A stretch of DNA of 45,394 nt from a bacterium (GCA_030604405.1 JAUVVY010000035.1:1-45394); one strand, 5' to 3'. Positions 33,928-42,334 are shown, counted from the first letter of the stretch. The notes: a model not told the origin generated them from the sequence alone. Made by a program: numbers and translations.

Positions 33928-35202
33928 TTATTCACCCTTTTCGACCGGTGTCACCAGGCCCTTTGCGACCAGGTCCTCGTATATCTGCTCCGCCTCGGCG
34001 GGGCTGTCAGCCGGAGCGAACGCGAGCTTCATTGCGACGAATTCGCCAGGCTTGGTCGTGCCTCCGCTGCCGTACAACAGGATGCTCCCGCCCATGAATT
34101 CACCAAAGCTGTCCGCCGAGACCCACAGCAGACCGGGCTGCCCTTCCGTCCTGGGCGCCAGCCACAGCCAGCCCACTTTCCCGATAGTGCTGTATCTGGC
34201 CTTATCCCCGCCGCTGCTCCATTCCTGCTGACCCTCAGGGGTGCAATAGTAGGGACACGGGAGCCAGCCCCAGTTGGGGCTATTGCTGATATCCTTGTCA
34301 GATATGTTGATGGAGCGGGTGGTGACCAGCAACGCCGGCGTGTCGGAGCGCACTGTAAGCTCGTATTCCAACTTTCCAAGGCCTTCGGTCGGGTTGTCTT
34401 CAAGGTCCACAACATTGGCGGTGACCAGCACCGTCTTCTCCTGCTCAGTGTCCTTGATGATTTCAACGTCAGTGAACTCGCGCGGATACAGATACGTGCC
34501 CCCCATATTTGAGGTCAGCTTGGCCCACAGGCCGTTGGGCAGCAGAAGCTGCTGTTCCTTCGTCCCAGTCGCCATCAGATACCCGGCCCCGAGGCCGGCC
34601 AGCGATACGCTCTGCTTGTCATCACTGACTGAGATGCCCATGACGGTAAAGCTGACAGGCCAGCTTCTGGAATTACTCAGTGGGGCCATATCAGACAGCC
34701 TCAGCGTGCCCTGATACTGCCCGGCCTGCACCCCTGACATTTTCACCACCATGCGTCCCGAAGTCTTCGGGGGCCCGAGACCGCTGGTATCAACCTCAAC
34801 CGTCACATCGTGCGCATCCCCGAGGCGGAAGCTGGCGCCAGCGGCGTCTATCGGGTTCTTGTCGTCCTTGACGCCTATAACCACATCAGCCGTATCGCCA
34901 CTGAGGCACCCGAGCTGCAATGTATCGGTCGAGGTGGGCCGGGCCTCGCCGTTGACCTTCAGCCCCAACAGTGTAGGGGCATCGGTATCATCCAGCACCA
35001 TCCACTCGGGCTTGTTGATAACCAAGACGGCTTCCCCGTTAGGGGCAGCTTGCGGGCCGATCTCGATATGCAGCCGCCCGTCTTCGACCGCGGCCTCCAT
35101 GCTCGCCCAGGAGCCGTCAGCCGTCCGGTAATAGACCGTGTCACAGTAACCGACTGCGACAGTCAGGCAAATCACTAGCAACGTCACGCCAAGGGTTCTC
35201 AT
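33928..35202 (-). CDS. Secreted protein, tandem paralogue A
   Basis: 424 residues with a signal peptide (MRTLGVTLLVICLTVAVGYC). Clearly homologous to the next gene over its whole length (for example VYYRTADGSWASMEAAVEDG, PEWMVLDDT, DTSGLGPPKTSGRM, SRSWPVSFTVMGISVSDDKQ and IGKVGWLWLAPR). Differences cluster in the middle (residues 200-300), where B has a shorter loop. The start at 35202 has AGGTGG upstream; the open frame extends 25 codons further. Two adjacent paralogues with the same domain order are a recent tandem duplication. No enzyme motif is visible. Confidence 0.75.
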   Translation of the reverse strand: MRTLGVTLLVICLTVAVGYCDTVYYRTADGSWASMEAAVEDGRLHIEIGPQAAPNGEAVLVINKPEWMVLDDTDAPTLLGLKVNGEARPTSTDTLQLGCLSGDTADVVIGVKDDKNPIDAAGASFRLGDAHDVTVEVDTSGLGPPKTSGRMVVKMSGVQAGQYQGTLRLSDMAPLSNSRSWPVSFTVMGISVSDDKQSVSLAGLGAGYLMATGTKEQQLLLPNGLWAKLTSNMGGTYLYPREFTDVEIIKDTEQEKTVLVTANVVDLEDNPTEGLGKLEYELTVRSDTPALLVTTRSINISDKDISNSPNWGWLPCPYYCTPEGQQEWSSGGDKARYSTIGKVGWLWLAPRTEGQPGLLWVSADSFGEFMGGSILLYGSGGTTKPGEFVAMKLAFAPADSPAEAEQIYEDLVAKGLVTPVEKGE

Positions 35203-35273
35203 TGTCTTCACCACCTGCAATAGTCTCACTATGTATATGTTTGACGCCCGCGGCCGAGTACCTTCCTGCAATG

Positions 35274-35870
35274 TCATTTCCAGACCCGCCGCTCGCTCGT
35301 CCAGGCCCCCTTGTTTTCTGGTTCGATCTCGTGGCCCACCGACTCATCCGGGTCGAACAGCAGGTTGCGCCGCTTTATGATCTCATCCCGCAGTCCGGCC
35401 CATTCGTCGTAAACCTGCGGCGCCGAGCCCGGAGTAACGTAGGCAAGCCGCAAGGTGCTGACGCGGCCGCGGTCGCCGATCACGCGCATTGCCAGCCTGT
35501 GCCGCCGGCTGGGGGCCAGGCCACTGCCCCATGTGGTCAACTGGATAAGCGCAGCGATGTTCTCCCATGCGACGAACTCGCGCCTCCCCAGCCAGTCCTG
35601 AACTAAGACCCCACCGTAGCAGATTCCTACTTTGCTGTTGCGTTCGCGCAGAAAAGCCGAGAGTGCGAACAGGGCGACGGGAAGGCAAAGCGCGCCGGGC
35701 ATCGCCACGTATAGCGGATGTTCCGCCAGGTTGATGCGTCCCGCCACGATAATATATGCCGTCATCCCTGCCACAAGCAGCACCAGGAAGAAAACCATCA
35801 TAGCCTGCCAGTATCCGCCGGCTCCGGTGCGGTACACTTTTTCACATAGCCACAGCTCTGTCGGATTCAT
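35274..35870 (-). CDS. Small two-helix membrane protein
   Basis: 198 residues. Two hydrophobic helices lie near residues 22-44 (AMMVFFLVLLVAGMTAYIIV) and 56-73, followed by a soluble domain with VGICYGGVLVQDWLGRREFV and AWENIAAL, a pattern like a bacterial PH-domain membrane protein. The end is charged (SERRVWK). The ATG at 35870 is chosen for GGAGG 7 bases upstream; an earlier GTG overlaps it. A short remnant of a second copy of the C-terminus lies just upstream. The stop is 71 bases before paralogue A's start. Function unknown. Confidence 0.7.
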   Translation of the reverse strand: MNPTELWLCEKVYRTGAGGYWQAMMVFFLVLLVAGMTAYIIVAGRINLAEHPLYVAMPGALCLPVALFALSAFLRERNSKVGICYGGVLVQDWLGRREFVAWENIAALIQLTTWGSGLAPSRRHRLAMRVIGDRGRVSTLRLAYVTPGSAPQVYDEWAGLRDEIIKRRNLLFDPDESVGHEIEPENKGAWTSERRVWK

Positions 35871-35889
35871 CTTCACTCCTCCCAGACGC

Positions 35890-35979
35890 TTACTTCCACA
35901 TTCCCCGCTGGGCGGCGCGCAGGAACTGAGTCCGTCTCATCATCTCGTCGCGCAGCGTATGGCTGAATTGACTCCCCGG
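35890..35979 (-). pseudogene. C-terminal remnant of a paralogue of the membrane protein
   Basis: 30 codons between two stops on the minus strand read TLRDEMMRRTQFLRAAQRGM and end in WK. The neighbouring membrane protein has LRDEIIKRRNLL and ends in RRVWK, so this looks like the tail of a lost tandem copy. There is no start, and homology is limited to about 20 residues, so the call is tentative. The rest of 35871-36160 holds only the repeat at 36061-36112. Confidence 0.45.
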
Positions 35980-36060
35980 TTACAGACAGTTTACAGGCCG
36001 CAGCTGCCCTTCTCCCGATAGTAGCGATGCCACGCACACACCTGTATCCCTGGGCTGCCG

Positions 36061-36112
36061 TTCGACAGGCTCACGGTCCTGAGCTGAGTTCGCTTGCGAA
36101 CTCCCGTCGAAG
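36061..36112. repeat. Palindromic repeat (TTCGACAGG...CCCGTCGAA)
   Basis: Arms TTCGACAGG and CCCGTCGAA with an internal perfect hairpin GTTCGC-tt-GCGAAC. It is of the widely scattered TTCGACAGGCTCA type seen in many bacterial genomes. It lies 49 bases before the esterase-like gene. Confidence 0.65.
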
Positions 36113-36160
36113 GGGAAGCCCGGCCCACGCGAATGGGAAATGAAAGGAAGTAACACACAA

Positions 36161-37150
36161 ATGTACCGCCACATCTTAGCTTCCGCAATCTGTCTGCTGT
36201 TTGCAACTGCCGCCTGGAGTATCCCTGTCGAATGGAAAGAGTGGCTCCCCGAGCTCACCAGGCAGGATGATTTTTACTCATTCTGGAGCACCGCTACGTA
36301 CCAGTCCGCATTGGCCAAGGTGCCCGCTGCGTCAATAGCAAAGCCGTTTTCTAGCTTCGCCAGCGGCCGCCAGCAAACCTGTCGCGCGGAAATGACCGAG
36401 TGCAAGGACTCCACGCTTACGGTGCCGATCCTGCATCTTACCGACTGGTGGGCTGATGATGACTACATCGCTCCGCTGGAGGGCAAGGTAAGCCTGCATC
36501 TTACGCTGCTGCCGGGCTCTTCGCGCCGCGATGGCTGGGCCACGGCCGGCCTTCCGGACAGGGAAGCCTGTCCGCTCAGAGATGTCGTGCTAGCGGCCCG
36601 CCACAGCCTACGATATATCCTTTCACAGTCGGACGTTCACGAGCCGCGCGTCGGCATCATCGGCGAGGGCCTGGGCGGGGCCGTCGCAGTAGCCCTGGCC
36701 GCGCTGGAGCCGGACCTGGTCGCATTCATCGCCGTCCACGAGCCGGCACCCGGATTTCACTATCTGAAGATGGGCACACCCGCCGATGCGCCGACCGTGC
36801 TGCGCCCGCTGGACCGCATCAAGAGCGCCAACCGCAAGACTGATGAGGAACTCCGCCGCAGCATCACGTATTTCGATTTCTTTAACTTCGCCCCGGAGGT
36901 CAGGGCACCGACTCTGGTGACGATGAGCCGCGAAGACGAAGTGGCCACACCTGAACAGGTCCTGTCCATCTACAACCATCTTCGGTGCAAGAAGCAGTTG
37001 GTGGTGACTGATTACCAGGACCACCTCGGGCTCGAGGGCCGCGAAGACTTCTATGAGAGGACGTATTGCTGGCTGCAAAGCATCGGGTATGCACACGGTG
37101 GTGAGAGTCAGCAGCGCAGTGACCCAAAGATGTATCTGCTGCGCAAATGA
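36161..37150 (+). CDS. Secreted CE7-like esterase homologue lacking Ser nucleophile
   Basis: 329 residues with a signal peptide (MYRHILASAICLLFATAAWS). An alpha/beta-hydrolase domain resembles acetyl xylan esterase/cephalosporin deacetylase (CE7): WKEWLPELTRQDDFYSFWS near 25 and a DVVLAARHSL...VHEPRVGIIGEG helix-strand pair. The nucleophile elbow, normally GxSQGG, reads GEGLGG, so Gly170 replaces the serine; the DNA (GGC) confirms it. The acid (Asp260 in SREDEVATPEQV) and histidine (His289 in YQDHLGLEG) are kept. It may be a non-catalytic binding protein, or use another residue. AAAGGAAG lies 10 bases before the ATG. It faces a convergent gene with a terminator between. Confidence 0.8.
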   Translation: MYRHILASAICLLFATAAWSIPVEWKEWLPELTRQDDFYSFWSTATYQSALAKVPAASIAKPFSSFASGRQQTCRAEMTECKDSTLTVPILHLTDWWADDDYIAPLEGKVSLHLTLLPGSSRRDGWATAGLPDREACPLRDVVLAARHSLRYILSQSDVHEPRVGIIGEGLGGAVAVALAALEPDLVAFIAVHEPAPGFHYLKMGTPADAPTVLRPLDRIKSANRKTDEELRRSITYFDFFNFAPEVRAPTLVTMSREDEVATPEQVLSIYNHLRCKKQLVVTDYQDHLGLEGREDFYERTYCWLQSIGYAHGGESQQRSDPKMYLLRK

Positions 37151-37230
37151 GTTGAGACAGGGGAGGTAGTCGCGAACGCAGGTAGTGATGAGCAGGAGGA
37201 TGGTGGGCGAGGTTGTATGTGGTGCCCCCC

Positions 37231-37251
37231 AGGGGGGGATGGGTGGGGGTG
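37231..37251. other. G-tract run
   Basis: Starting after CCCCCC, the plus strand has runs of 7, 3 and 5 G separated by AT and T, enough for a four-tract G-quadruplex (the 7-run can give two). It lies between the esterase-like gene and its terminator. Whether it folds is unknown. Confidence 0.4.
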
Positions 37252-37257
37252 GCGAAA

Positions 37258-37290
37258 AGGGCCTGACCGGATAATGATCGGTCAGGCCCT
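37258..37290 (+). terminator. Strong hairpin after the esterase-like gene
   Basis: A perfect 12-bp stem, AGGGCCTGACCG (37258-37269) with CGGTCAGGCCCT (37279-37290), and a 9-base loop. It is followed by GCTCATATTCTTA, only moderately T-rich. It sits between two convergent genes and could serve both strands. Confidence 0.65.
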
Positions 37291-37308
37291 GCTCATATTC
37301 TTACGTTG

Positions 37309-37394
37309 AGATTGGGGACAGTCACCCATTTCTTGCGATTTCTGTAAGTTGCACTGCTGCTGCTCTGGAGAAATGGGTGACTGTCCCCAATTTC
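37309..37394. repeat. MITE-like palindromic element, copy 4
   Basis: Arms of about 25 bp (left GATTGGGGACAGTCACCCAT, right ending CTGTCCCCAATTT). The centre matches copy 1 (TTGCGATTTCTxTAAGTTGC). The element ends two bases before the stop codon of the heparinase-like gene at 37396, so it lies at its 3' end. Confidence 0.88.
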
Positions 37395-37395
37395 C

Positions 37396-39453
37396 CTACA
37401 GTTCTGTGCGCACGAAAGCGATGTCCTGCGTTTCGGCTTCGGCAGTTTGCGTCGGGCCGAAAGCGACCAGGTCAACGTAGTCAGGCCAGGCGACGCGAAG
37501 CGCACGGTCGTTGACGCGCGTCACCTGTGGCAGCTTTGCTCCTGGCTTGTGGGGATAGAGCAGCGCCAGGAACGCCGGAGGCTGATCCGTCTTCACCTCA
37601 GCCCGTAGCCGCGGATGGGTCTTCACCGAAGCAGTGGCGCTGGCCTTAGTTTCATTCATGTCGGTGGTTATCTCCGGCTCAATGCTCGCAAAAAGCAGCA
37701 CGTCCATCTGCCAACCGCTTGCCTCATCAACCACAACCGCATGCTCGCCTGACAGGTCGAATGCGTTGTTGGCGTGAATGTTCAGCAGCCACGTGTAGCT
37801 GTGCTCCGCTTCGTCGGCTTCAACCTCATCATAGACGACCGCATAAGGACCGTGGGGGCCACGGACGAAATAGACATGGCGGTCGAACTTCTTCAGCGCC
37901 TCATTATCGTACAAGTCCCCGGCGCGGCCACACGCGTACGTGGCTATCTCCCCGGGCTCATAGGCGATGATGCGTCCCTCGTTGCAGCGCACGGTCTGTC
38001 CCTTGCCGTCGAAGAGCAGGCTGTTGTGGTCATCGGTGTCACGCGCGCCGTAGCCTGAATCATAAGCCAGAATGCCATCTCCGCAGTACAGCGCAAAGTG
38101 ATTTGCATCGTACTGGGCGTGACCTTGATCCGGCTGGCCGCCGCTCAGAAATGAAAACAAGCAGCCTTCTTCGCCCCAGCCTGTGCGCATGCTGACCAGG
38201 CCGCGGCGCGAGAATTTGCTGCTCAGGGGCTTACCCAACTCATCAGGCGACTTGGCCTGCGGTGCCAGCGCGTGCCAGAGGATTATGTACGGCAGCACCG
38301 GCACCCAGCCGGACCAGGTGTCGCCGAAGACGTTGCTTTCATCGTGCCGCCAGCCGTCTGTCTGCTCCCACAGCCAGGTCAGCGCCGGATCGTCATACAC
38401 CCCGGCAAACAGGGGAAAGAAAACAGTGTGGGCCGAAAACCACGCGTCATTGATATTGTTGAAGAAATCGCCGTTTGGCCGCAGTTCGTAGAGGTAATAG
38501 TAAGGCACCTTCTGCAGCGCTGGGCCTTCAGAAAGATTCTTGCCTCCGGCCCGCCGCATCGCATCTATCAGGGCCGACCCGTAATACAGGCATGCGCTCG
38601 TATATCCCGGCCCTTCCAGCGCACCACCATCCTCCCCAATGCCGATTTCCAGAAAGCCCTCGATGCCCTCGAAGAAGGTGTTGACCCAGGCGTTTTCTTG
38701 CTCCGTCGAGTGGCCGCTCTCGCCGTAGATCGCCAGCGCCATCAGGCCACCGGCGGCGTTGCCGATGAGATGCATATTGTGGCCGAGGATGGCCGGGTAG
38801 CGATCCGACTCCTTGAGCTTGGTCATATAGGGGTATAGGTACGCGAGATAGGTGCCTGTGATGTATTCGCGCACCTCGGCGCGTTCCGGTTCAGTCAGGT
38901 GGTCGTAGAGCAGGTCGTAGAAGACCGCCAGCGAGCGGCTGGAGTGGCCGGCGTCCAGCGGCTGGCTGAGCCATCCGTTGTACTCGCGCCCGTAGTTCGT
39001 CCCGCCGATGCGGTCAATGACCCGCTCGCGAACGATCGTCAGTACAATATTTTTCGCGCCGTCAAGGTACTTTTGCTCGCCGGAAAGCACCCCGGCCCAG
39101 GCAAGCTCCTCATAGCGCTTGGTCAGCATCCAGGCCCCCGCGCGCACCTCCCACAGGTTGGCCTTCCCGCCGTCCCACCCGATCTCGTTGTGCTGCTGCT
39201 GCCAGTTGACATAATGTGGCGATTCGGGGTCGAGGTAGGAGTCGCATTTCTCCAGCAGCCGCCTGTAGGCGATCGCCTCGATCTCGTCATCGAGACGGCT
39301 GCGGACTATATCCAGTTCGGCCGCGGTGCAAAGCAAGCGCGGATGCTCGCCATTTTCAGCGTACAGCCTCTCGTCGCATCTGGCAACGGTAAGGCTCGAA
39401 AGCAGCGCACCTAGTACCAATGCGGGTACCCACAAACTCATCGCCTGGGGCAT
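37396..39453 (-). CDS. Secreted heparinase II/III-like protein
   Basis: 685 residues with a signal peptide (about 1-26). An alpha-toroid N-terminal part (HPRLLCTAAELDIVRSRL near 37, WEVRAGAWMLTKRYEELAWA near 100) is followed by a heparinase II/III beta-sandwich. Its core reads QGHAQYDANHFALYCGDG and DSGYGARDTDDHNSLLFDGK (near 430-470), matching the usual HxHxDxxxF...HNTVxVDG pattern with His-to-Gln/Gly changes, and GGTNYGREYNGWLSQP with the candidate catalytic tyrosine upstream. Expected to lyse or bind uronate-containing polysaccharide outside the cell. It is a clear relative of the gene at 237-4274 and lies 50 bases after a DegT aminotransferase gene. Confidence 0.85.
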   Translation of the reverse strand: MPQAMSLWVPALVLGALLSSLTVARCDERLYAENGEHPRLLCTAAELDIVRSRLDDEIEAIAYRRLLEKCDSYLDPESPHYVNWQQQHNEIGWDGGKANLWEVRAGAWMLTKRYEELAWAGVLSGEQKYLDGAKNIVLTIVRERVIDRIGGTNYGREYNGWLSQPLDAGHSSRSLAVFYDLLYDHLTEPERAEVREYITGTYLAYLYPYMTKLKESDRYPAILGHNMHLIGNAAGGLMALAIYGESGHSTEQENAWVNTFFEGIEGFLEIGIGEDGGALEGPGYTSACLYYGSALIDAMRRAGGKNLSEGPALQKVPYYYLYELRPNGDFFNNINDAWFSAHTVFFPLFAGVYDDPALTWLWEQTDGWRHDESNVFGDTWSGWVPVLPYIILWHALAPQAKSPDELGKPLSSKFSRRGLVSMRTGWGEEGCLFSFLSGGQPDQGHAQYDANHFALYCGDGILAYDSGYGARDTDDHNSLLFDGKGQTVRCNEGRIIAYEPGEIATYACGRAGDLYDNEALKKFDRHVYFVRGPHGPYAVVYDEVEADEAEHSYTWLLNIHANNAFDLSGEHAVVVDEASGWQMDVLLFASIEPEITTDMNETKASATASVKTHPRLRAEVKTDQPPAFLALLYPHKPGAKLPQVTRVNDRALRVAWPDYVDLVAFGPTQTAEAETQDIAFVRTEL

Positions 39454-39503
39454 GGTTCCAGCTCCCGTACGCGTATCATTTGAGGGCGCAAGAAACGGCG
39501 GCT

Positions 39504-40724
39504 TCAGCGCAATTCCTCTATGTTATCCGCGACCTTCTCGACGGCGCGGACGATGTCGTCCATGTCTTCGCGGGTGCCGAGCAGGTAGGTCTGGCTGAAG
39601 CTGATAAGCTCCTGGCACAGCCGCTCGGAGTTGGGCAGATACATGTCGCCGTAGTCGGGATACTCGATCATCTCGGTGATGCGACCAAAGCGCTTTTCGA
39701 CAAACAGTGGGTTCTTATAGAGCGGGTGCGGATAGCCGCCGCCGCAGCCAACGCCTTCGGCCCGAAGCGCCTCCATGAATCTTTCGCACGGCACACCGAA
39801 AACCTCCGCATCATACCGCACGCAGGGGCTATGGCGCGCAATGCGGGTCATATACGGATCGCGGCGCAGGGGCGTCAGGCCCGCAATCTGGCCGAGCTGG
39901 TCGTCCAGGTACAGCCCGTTTTCATGCCGCCGCTGTGTCTGTTCCTCGACCCGGCCAAGCTGGCACATCAGCACGGCGGCGTCGAACTCGGTTATGCGGA
40001 AGTTCCAGCCGCAGTAATGATGCTCGTAGAACGGCCGGCCCGGGATGCGGCCGATGTGGTGGTAGGAGAACGCCTTGCCCGCCAGCTCTTCGTCATTGGT
40101 CAAGACGATGCCACCTTCGCCGGCGGTCATGTGCTTGCCCTCCTGGAAACTTACTCCCCCGATGTCGCCGACCGCACCCAGCTTGCGGTCATTCCACGTT
40201 GCGCCCCAGCAGTGGGCGGCATCTTCAACTACGGCCAGGTCGTGCCGTTTGGCGATATCCAGGATGCGGTCCATGTCACAGGCCCGGCCGCTGAAATGCA
40301 CTGGCATGATGGCCGTGGTGCGGGGTGTGATCGCCGCCTCAATCGCGTCAGGGTCAATATTCCGCGTTTCCAACTCAACATCCACAAAGATCGGCACAGC
40401 GTTGTTCTGCAAGACTGAGGTTGCGCTTGCGATAAAGGTGTACGGCGGAACAATGACCTCGTCGCCGATGTCAACACCGGCAGCCTTCAGCGCCACGGTC
40501 AGCGCGGCAGTGCCGCTGGTTACGGCGACGCCGAACTTTGCGTCCTGGTACTCCGCAAAAGCCTTTTCGAACTTTTCGACTTGAGAGTCCTCGTACAGCC
40601 GGCCCCAGTGGCCGCTGCGTACCGTCGCCTGAAGAGCTTCGATCTCGCGTTCGTCCCATATCGGCCACGACGGCCAGGGCTCGGTGCGAACTTTCTCGCC
40701 TCCGTTGATAGCCAGCTTTGCCAT
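39504..40724 (-). CDS. DegT/DnrJ/EryC1/StrS-family aminotransferase
   Basis: 406 residues, PLP fold-type I. It typically aminates a nucleotide-linked keto sugar, or acts on a related ketone such as in aminocyclitol synthesis. VTSGTAALTVALKAAG near 68 holds the PLP phosphate site, Asp168 in VVEDAAHCWGA contacts the PLP nitrogen, and Lys197 in SFQEGKHMTAGEGGIVLTND is the Schiff-base lysine. The ATG at 40724 is chosen for AAGGAG 7 bases upstream; the frame extends 23 codons further. It lies 25 bases after mtaB and before the heparinase-like gene on the same strand. The substrate is unknown. Confidence 0.9.
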   Translation of the reverse strand: MAKLAINGGEKVRTEPWPSWPIWDEREIEALQATVRSGHWGRLYEDSQVEKFEKAFAEYQDAKFGVAVTSGTAALTVALKAAGVDIGDEVIVPPYTFIASATSVLQNNAVPIFVDVELETRNIDPDAIEAAITPRTTAIMPVHFSGRACDMDRILDIAKRHDLAVVEDAAHCWGATWNDRKLGAVGDIGGVSFQEGKHMTAGEGGIVLTNDEELAGKAFSYHHIGRIPGRPFYEHHYCGWNFRITEFDAAVLMCQLGRVEEQTQRRHENGLYLDDQLGQIAGLTPLRRDPYMTRIARHSPCVRYDAEVFGVPCERFMEALRAEGVGCGGGYPHPLYKNPLFVEKRFGRITEMIEYPDYGDMYLPNSERLCQELISFSQTYLLGTREDMDDIVRAVEKVADNIEELR

Positions 40725-40749
40725 TTTGTCATCTCCTTGAAAATGTCTT

Positions 40750-42147
40750 CTATTCCGCCAAGCGGCCAGACAGCCGCGAATCGTTGGCGGCATCTATTTC
40801 GACCTTGACCAGTTCGCCGGACCTCCCCGCTCCGCCTGCCACATCAACCTCCAAATAGTTGTCACTTATCCCCCGCACTGTTCCGTCCTCCTGCGGAGTC
40901 TGCAGCACGACCTCCAGGCACCTGCCGACCATGCTTTGCGCGAGCCGCTCTCGTTTCTGCTCAGAGATGTGGCGCAGGACATGGTTGCGGGCCTTGCGCA
41001 GCTCGTAATCAACCTGCTCAGGCATCTCGGCAGCCGGTGTCCCACGCCGCTCGGAGTAGGTGAACACGTGCAGGTACGAAAGCGGCAGGTCCTCAATGAA
41101 TTGACGCGTCGCTTCAAACTCTTCGTCCGTCTCGCCGGGGAAGCCAACCATCACGTCGGCGCCGATGCCGGTCGCCGGCTGCAACTGCATGATGTGCCTC
41201 ACTAATTCCCCATAAAAGGCCGTATCATAAGGGCGATTCATTCTCTCCAGCACGCTGTCACAGCCGCTTTGCAGCGGGATGTGCAGGTGCCGGCAGAGCT
41301 TGCCGGAGACAGCCAGCTCGCCATCGCCCTCAAGCACCCGCCCTAGTCCGTTGTTCGCCTTTGCCCCTCTCCCGCCGGGAGAGGGGTCGGGGGTGAGGGC
41401 GCCAACAAGCGCCTGGCCACCATCTCGCAGCATCTGGACGATTTCGGGGGTAATCTCGCGCGGCTCTATCGAACTCAAGCGCAGCCGCGGTATCGGCAAC
41501 TGGGAGACCAGGTTGATGAGTTGGGCCAGGTCAATGTCGCTGTCCAGGTCGCGACCGTATTGCCCCAGGTGGGTGCCGATGAAGACTATTTCAGGGCACC
41601 CGGCATCCACCAGCGCCTGGCATTGTGCCAGCACCTGCTCTGGCTCGACGCTGTGTGACGGCCCGCGCGCATCGGGAATGATGCAGTAGGCGCAGCGGGC
41701 GTTGCAGCCCTCCTGCACCTTCACAAAGGCCCGCGTGTGGCCGGAAAAGTCGGAGATAATCGGCCCGGCGTCGCCGTAAGAGGCAGCCGTATCAGATGCG
41801 CCCTCTGCAGCAGGCAGCAGTTGAGCCAGTCGGCTCTTGTCGGCGTTTCGCAGCAGCAGGTCTATCTCGGGAATCGCTTCCAGATCCGTGGGGGCCACTT
41901 CCACATAGCAGCCGGCCACCACGACGTAGGCTTTGGGGTTGAGGCGTTTGGCGCGGCGGGCCAGGCGTCGGGTATCGCGGTCGGTGCGGGAGGTGACGGT
42001 GCAACTGTTGATGATGCACAACCCAGCCCCGGCCTCGTAGTCAACCATCTGGTAACCGAGGCTCTCCAACTGTACCCTCATCTGCTCGCTCTCGTACTGG
42101 TTCAGCTTGCAGCCGAGGGTCTTGATGGCAGCGGTACGTCTGCTCAT
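40750..42147 (-). CDS. mtaB: tRNA t6A37 methylthiotransferase MtaB-like, with insertion
   Basis: 465 residues. Radical SAM methylthiotransferase that adds a methylthio group to t6A at position 37 of ANN-decoding tRNAs. The N-terminal UPF0004 domain has Cys13 in LGCKLNQYESEQM (CKLNQ separates MtaB from MiaB), Cys49 and Cys80. The radical SAM cluster is CNARCAYC (Cys148, 152, 155). The C-terminal TRAM domain starts near 400. Residues 245-281 (ALVGALTPDPSPGGRG...) are an added 37-residue segment, translated from an inserted palindromic repeat, between RDGG and the conserved KLCRHLHIPLQSG. Other MtaB proteins run straight through here. ATG at 42147 with AAGG upstream; the frame extends 55 codons further. 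Possibly functional despite the insert. Confidence 0.9.
   Translation of the reverse strand: MSRRTAAIKTLGCKLNQYESEQMRVQLESLGYQMVDYEAGAGLCIINSCTVTSRTDRDTRRLARRAKRLNPKAYVVVAGCYVEVAPTDLEAIPEIDLLLRNADKSRLAQLLPAAEGASDTAASYGDAGPIISDFSGHTRAFVKVQEGCNARCAYCIIPDARGPSHSVEPEQVLAQCQALVDAGCPEIVFIGTHLGQYGRDLDSDIDLAQLINLVSQLPIPRLRLSSIEPREITPEIVQMLRDGGQALVGALTPDPSPGGRGAKANNGLGRVLEGDGELAVSGKLCRHLHIPLQSGCDSVLERMNRPYDTAFYGELVRHIMQLQPATGIGADVMVGFPGETDEEFEATRQFIEDLPLSYLHVFTYSERRGTPAAEMPEQVDYELRKARNHVLRHISEQKRERLAQSMVGRCLEVVLQTPQEDGTVRGISDNYLEVDVAGGAGRSGELVKVEIDAANDSRLSGRLAE
41305..41415. repeat. Palindromic repeat inserted in mtaB
   Basis: 111 bases (37 codons) absent from usual MtaB genes. The core is a 10-bp hairpin CCCCTCTCCC-gcc-GGGAGAGGGG at 41364-41386 followed by TCGGGGGTGAGGGC. 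On the minus strand this gives the frequently seen peptide LTPDPSPGGRG. Length is a multiple of three and the frame is kept. Confidence 0.8.
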
Positions 42148-42334
42148 TGGCCGGGCCTTCCGACTCCCGGTGTCCACGGGATTTGGGGTGTAGGCGCCGC
42201 CTGCGCTGAGTTGCGCCTGTTTGAGGCGCTGTGCTATAATTCGCCCCACGTGTAGGACGGATAACAGCGTGTCCGTAACACACACGACCGGGACCTGGCC
42301 CGGCCGTTGCAAGTCATGCAGACAGGGGTAGAGC

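Noticed and set aside
42211-42240. Promoter-like TTGCGC-18-TATAAT on the plus strand
   Set aside because: No gene follows on this strand before 42639, and rpmB is antisense to it; possible small RNA start but not supported.
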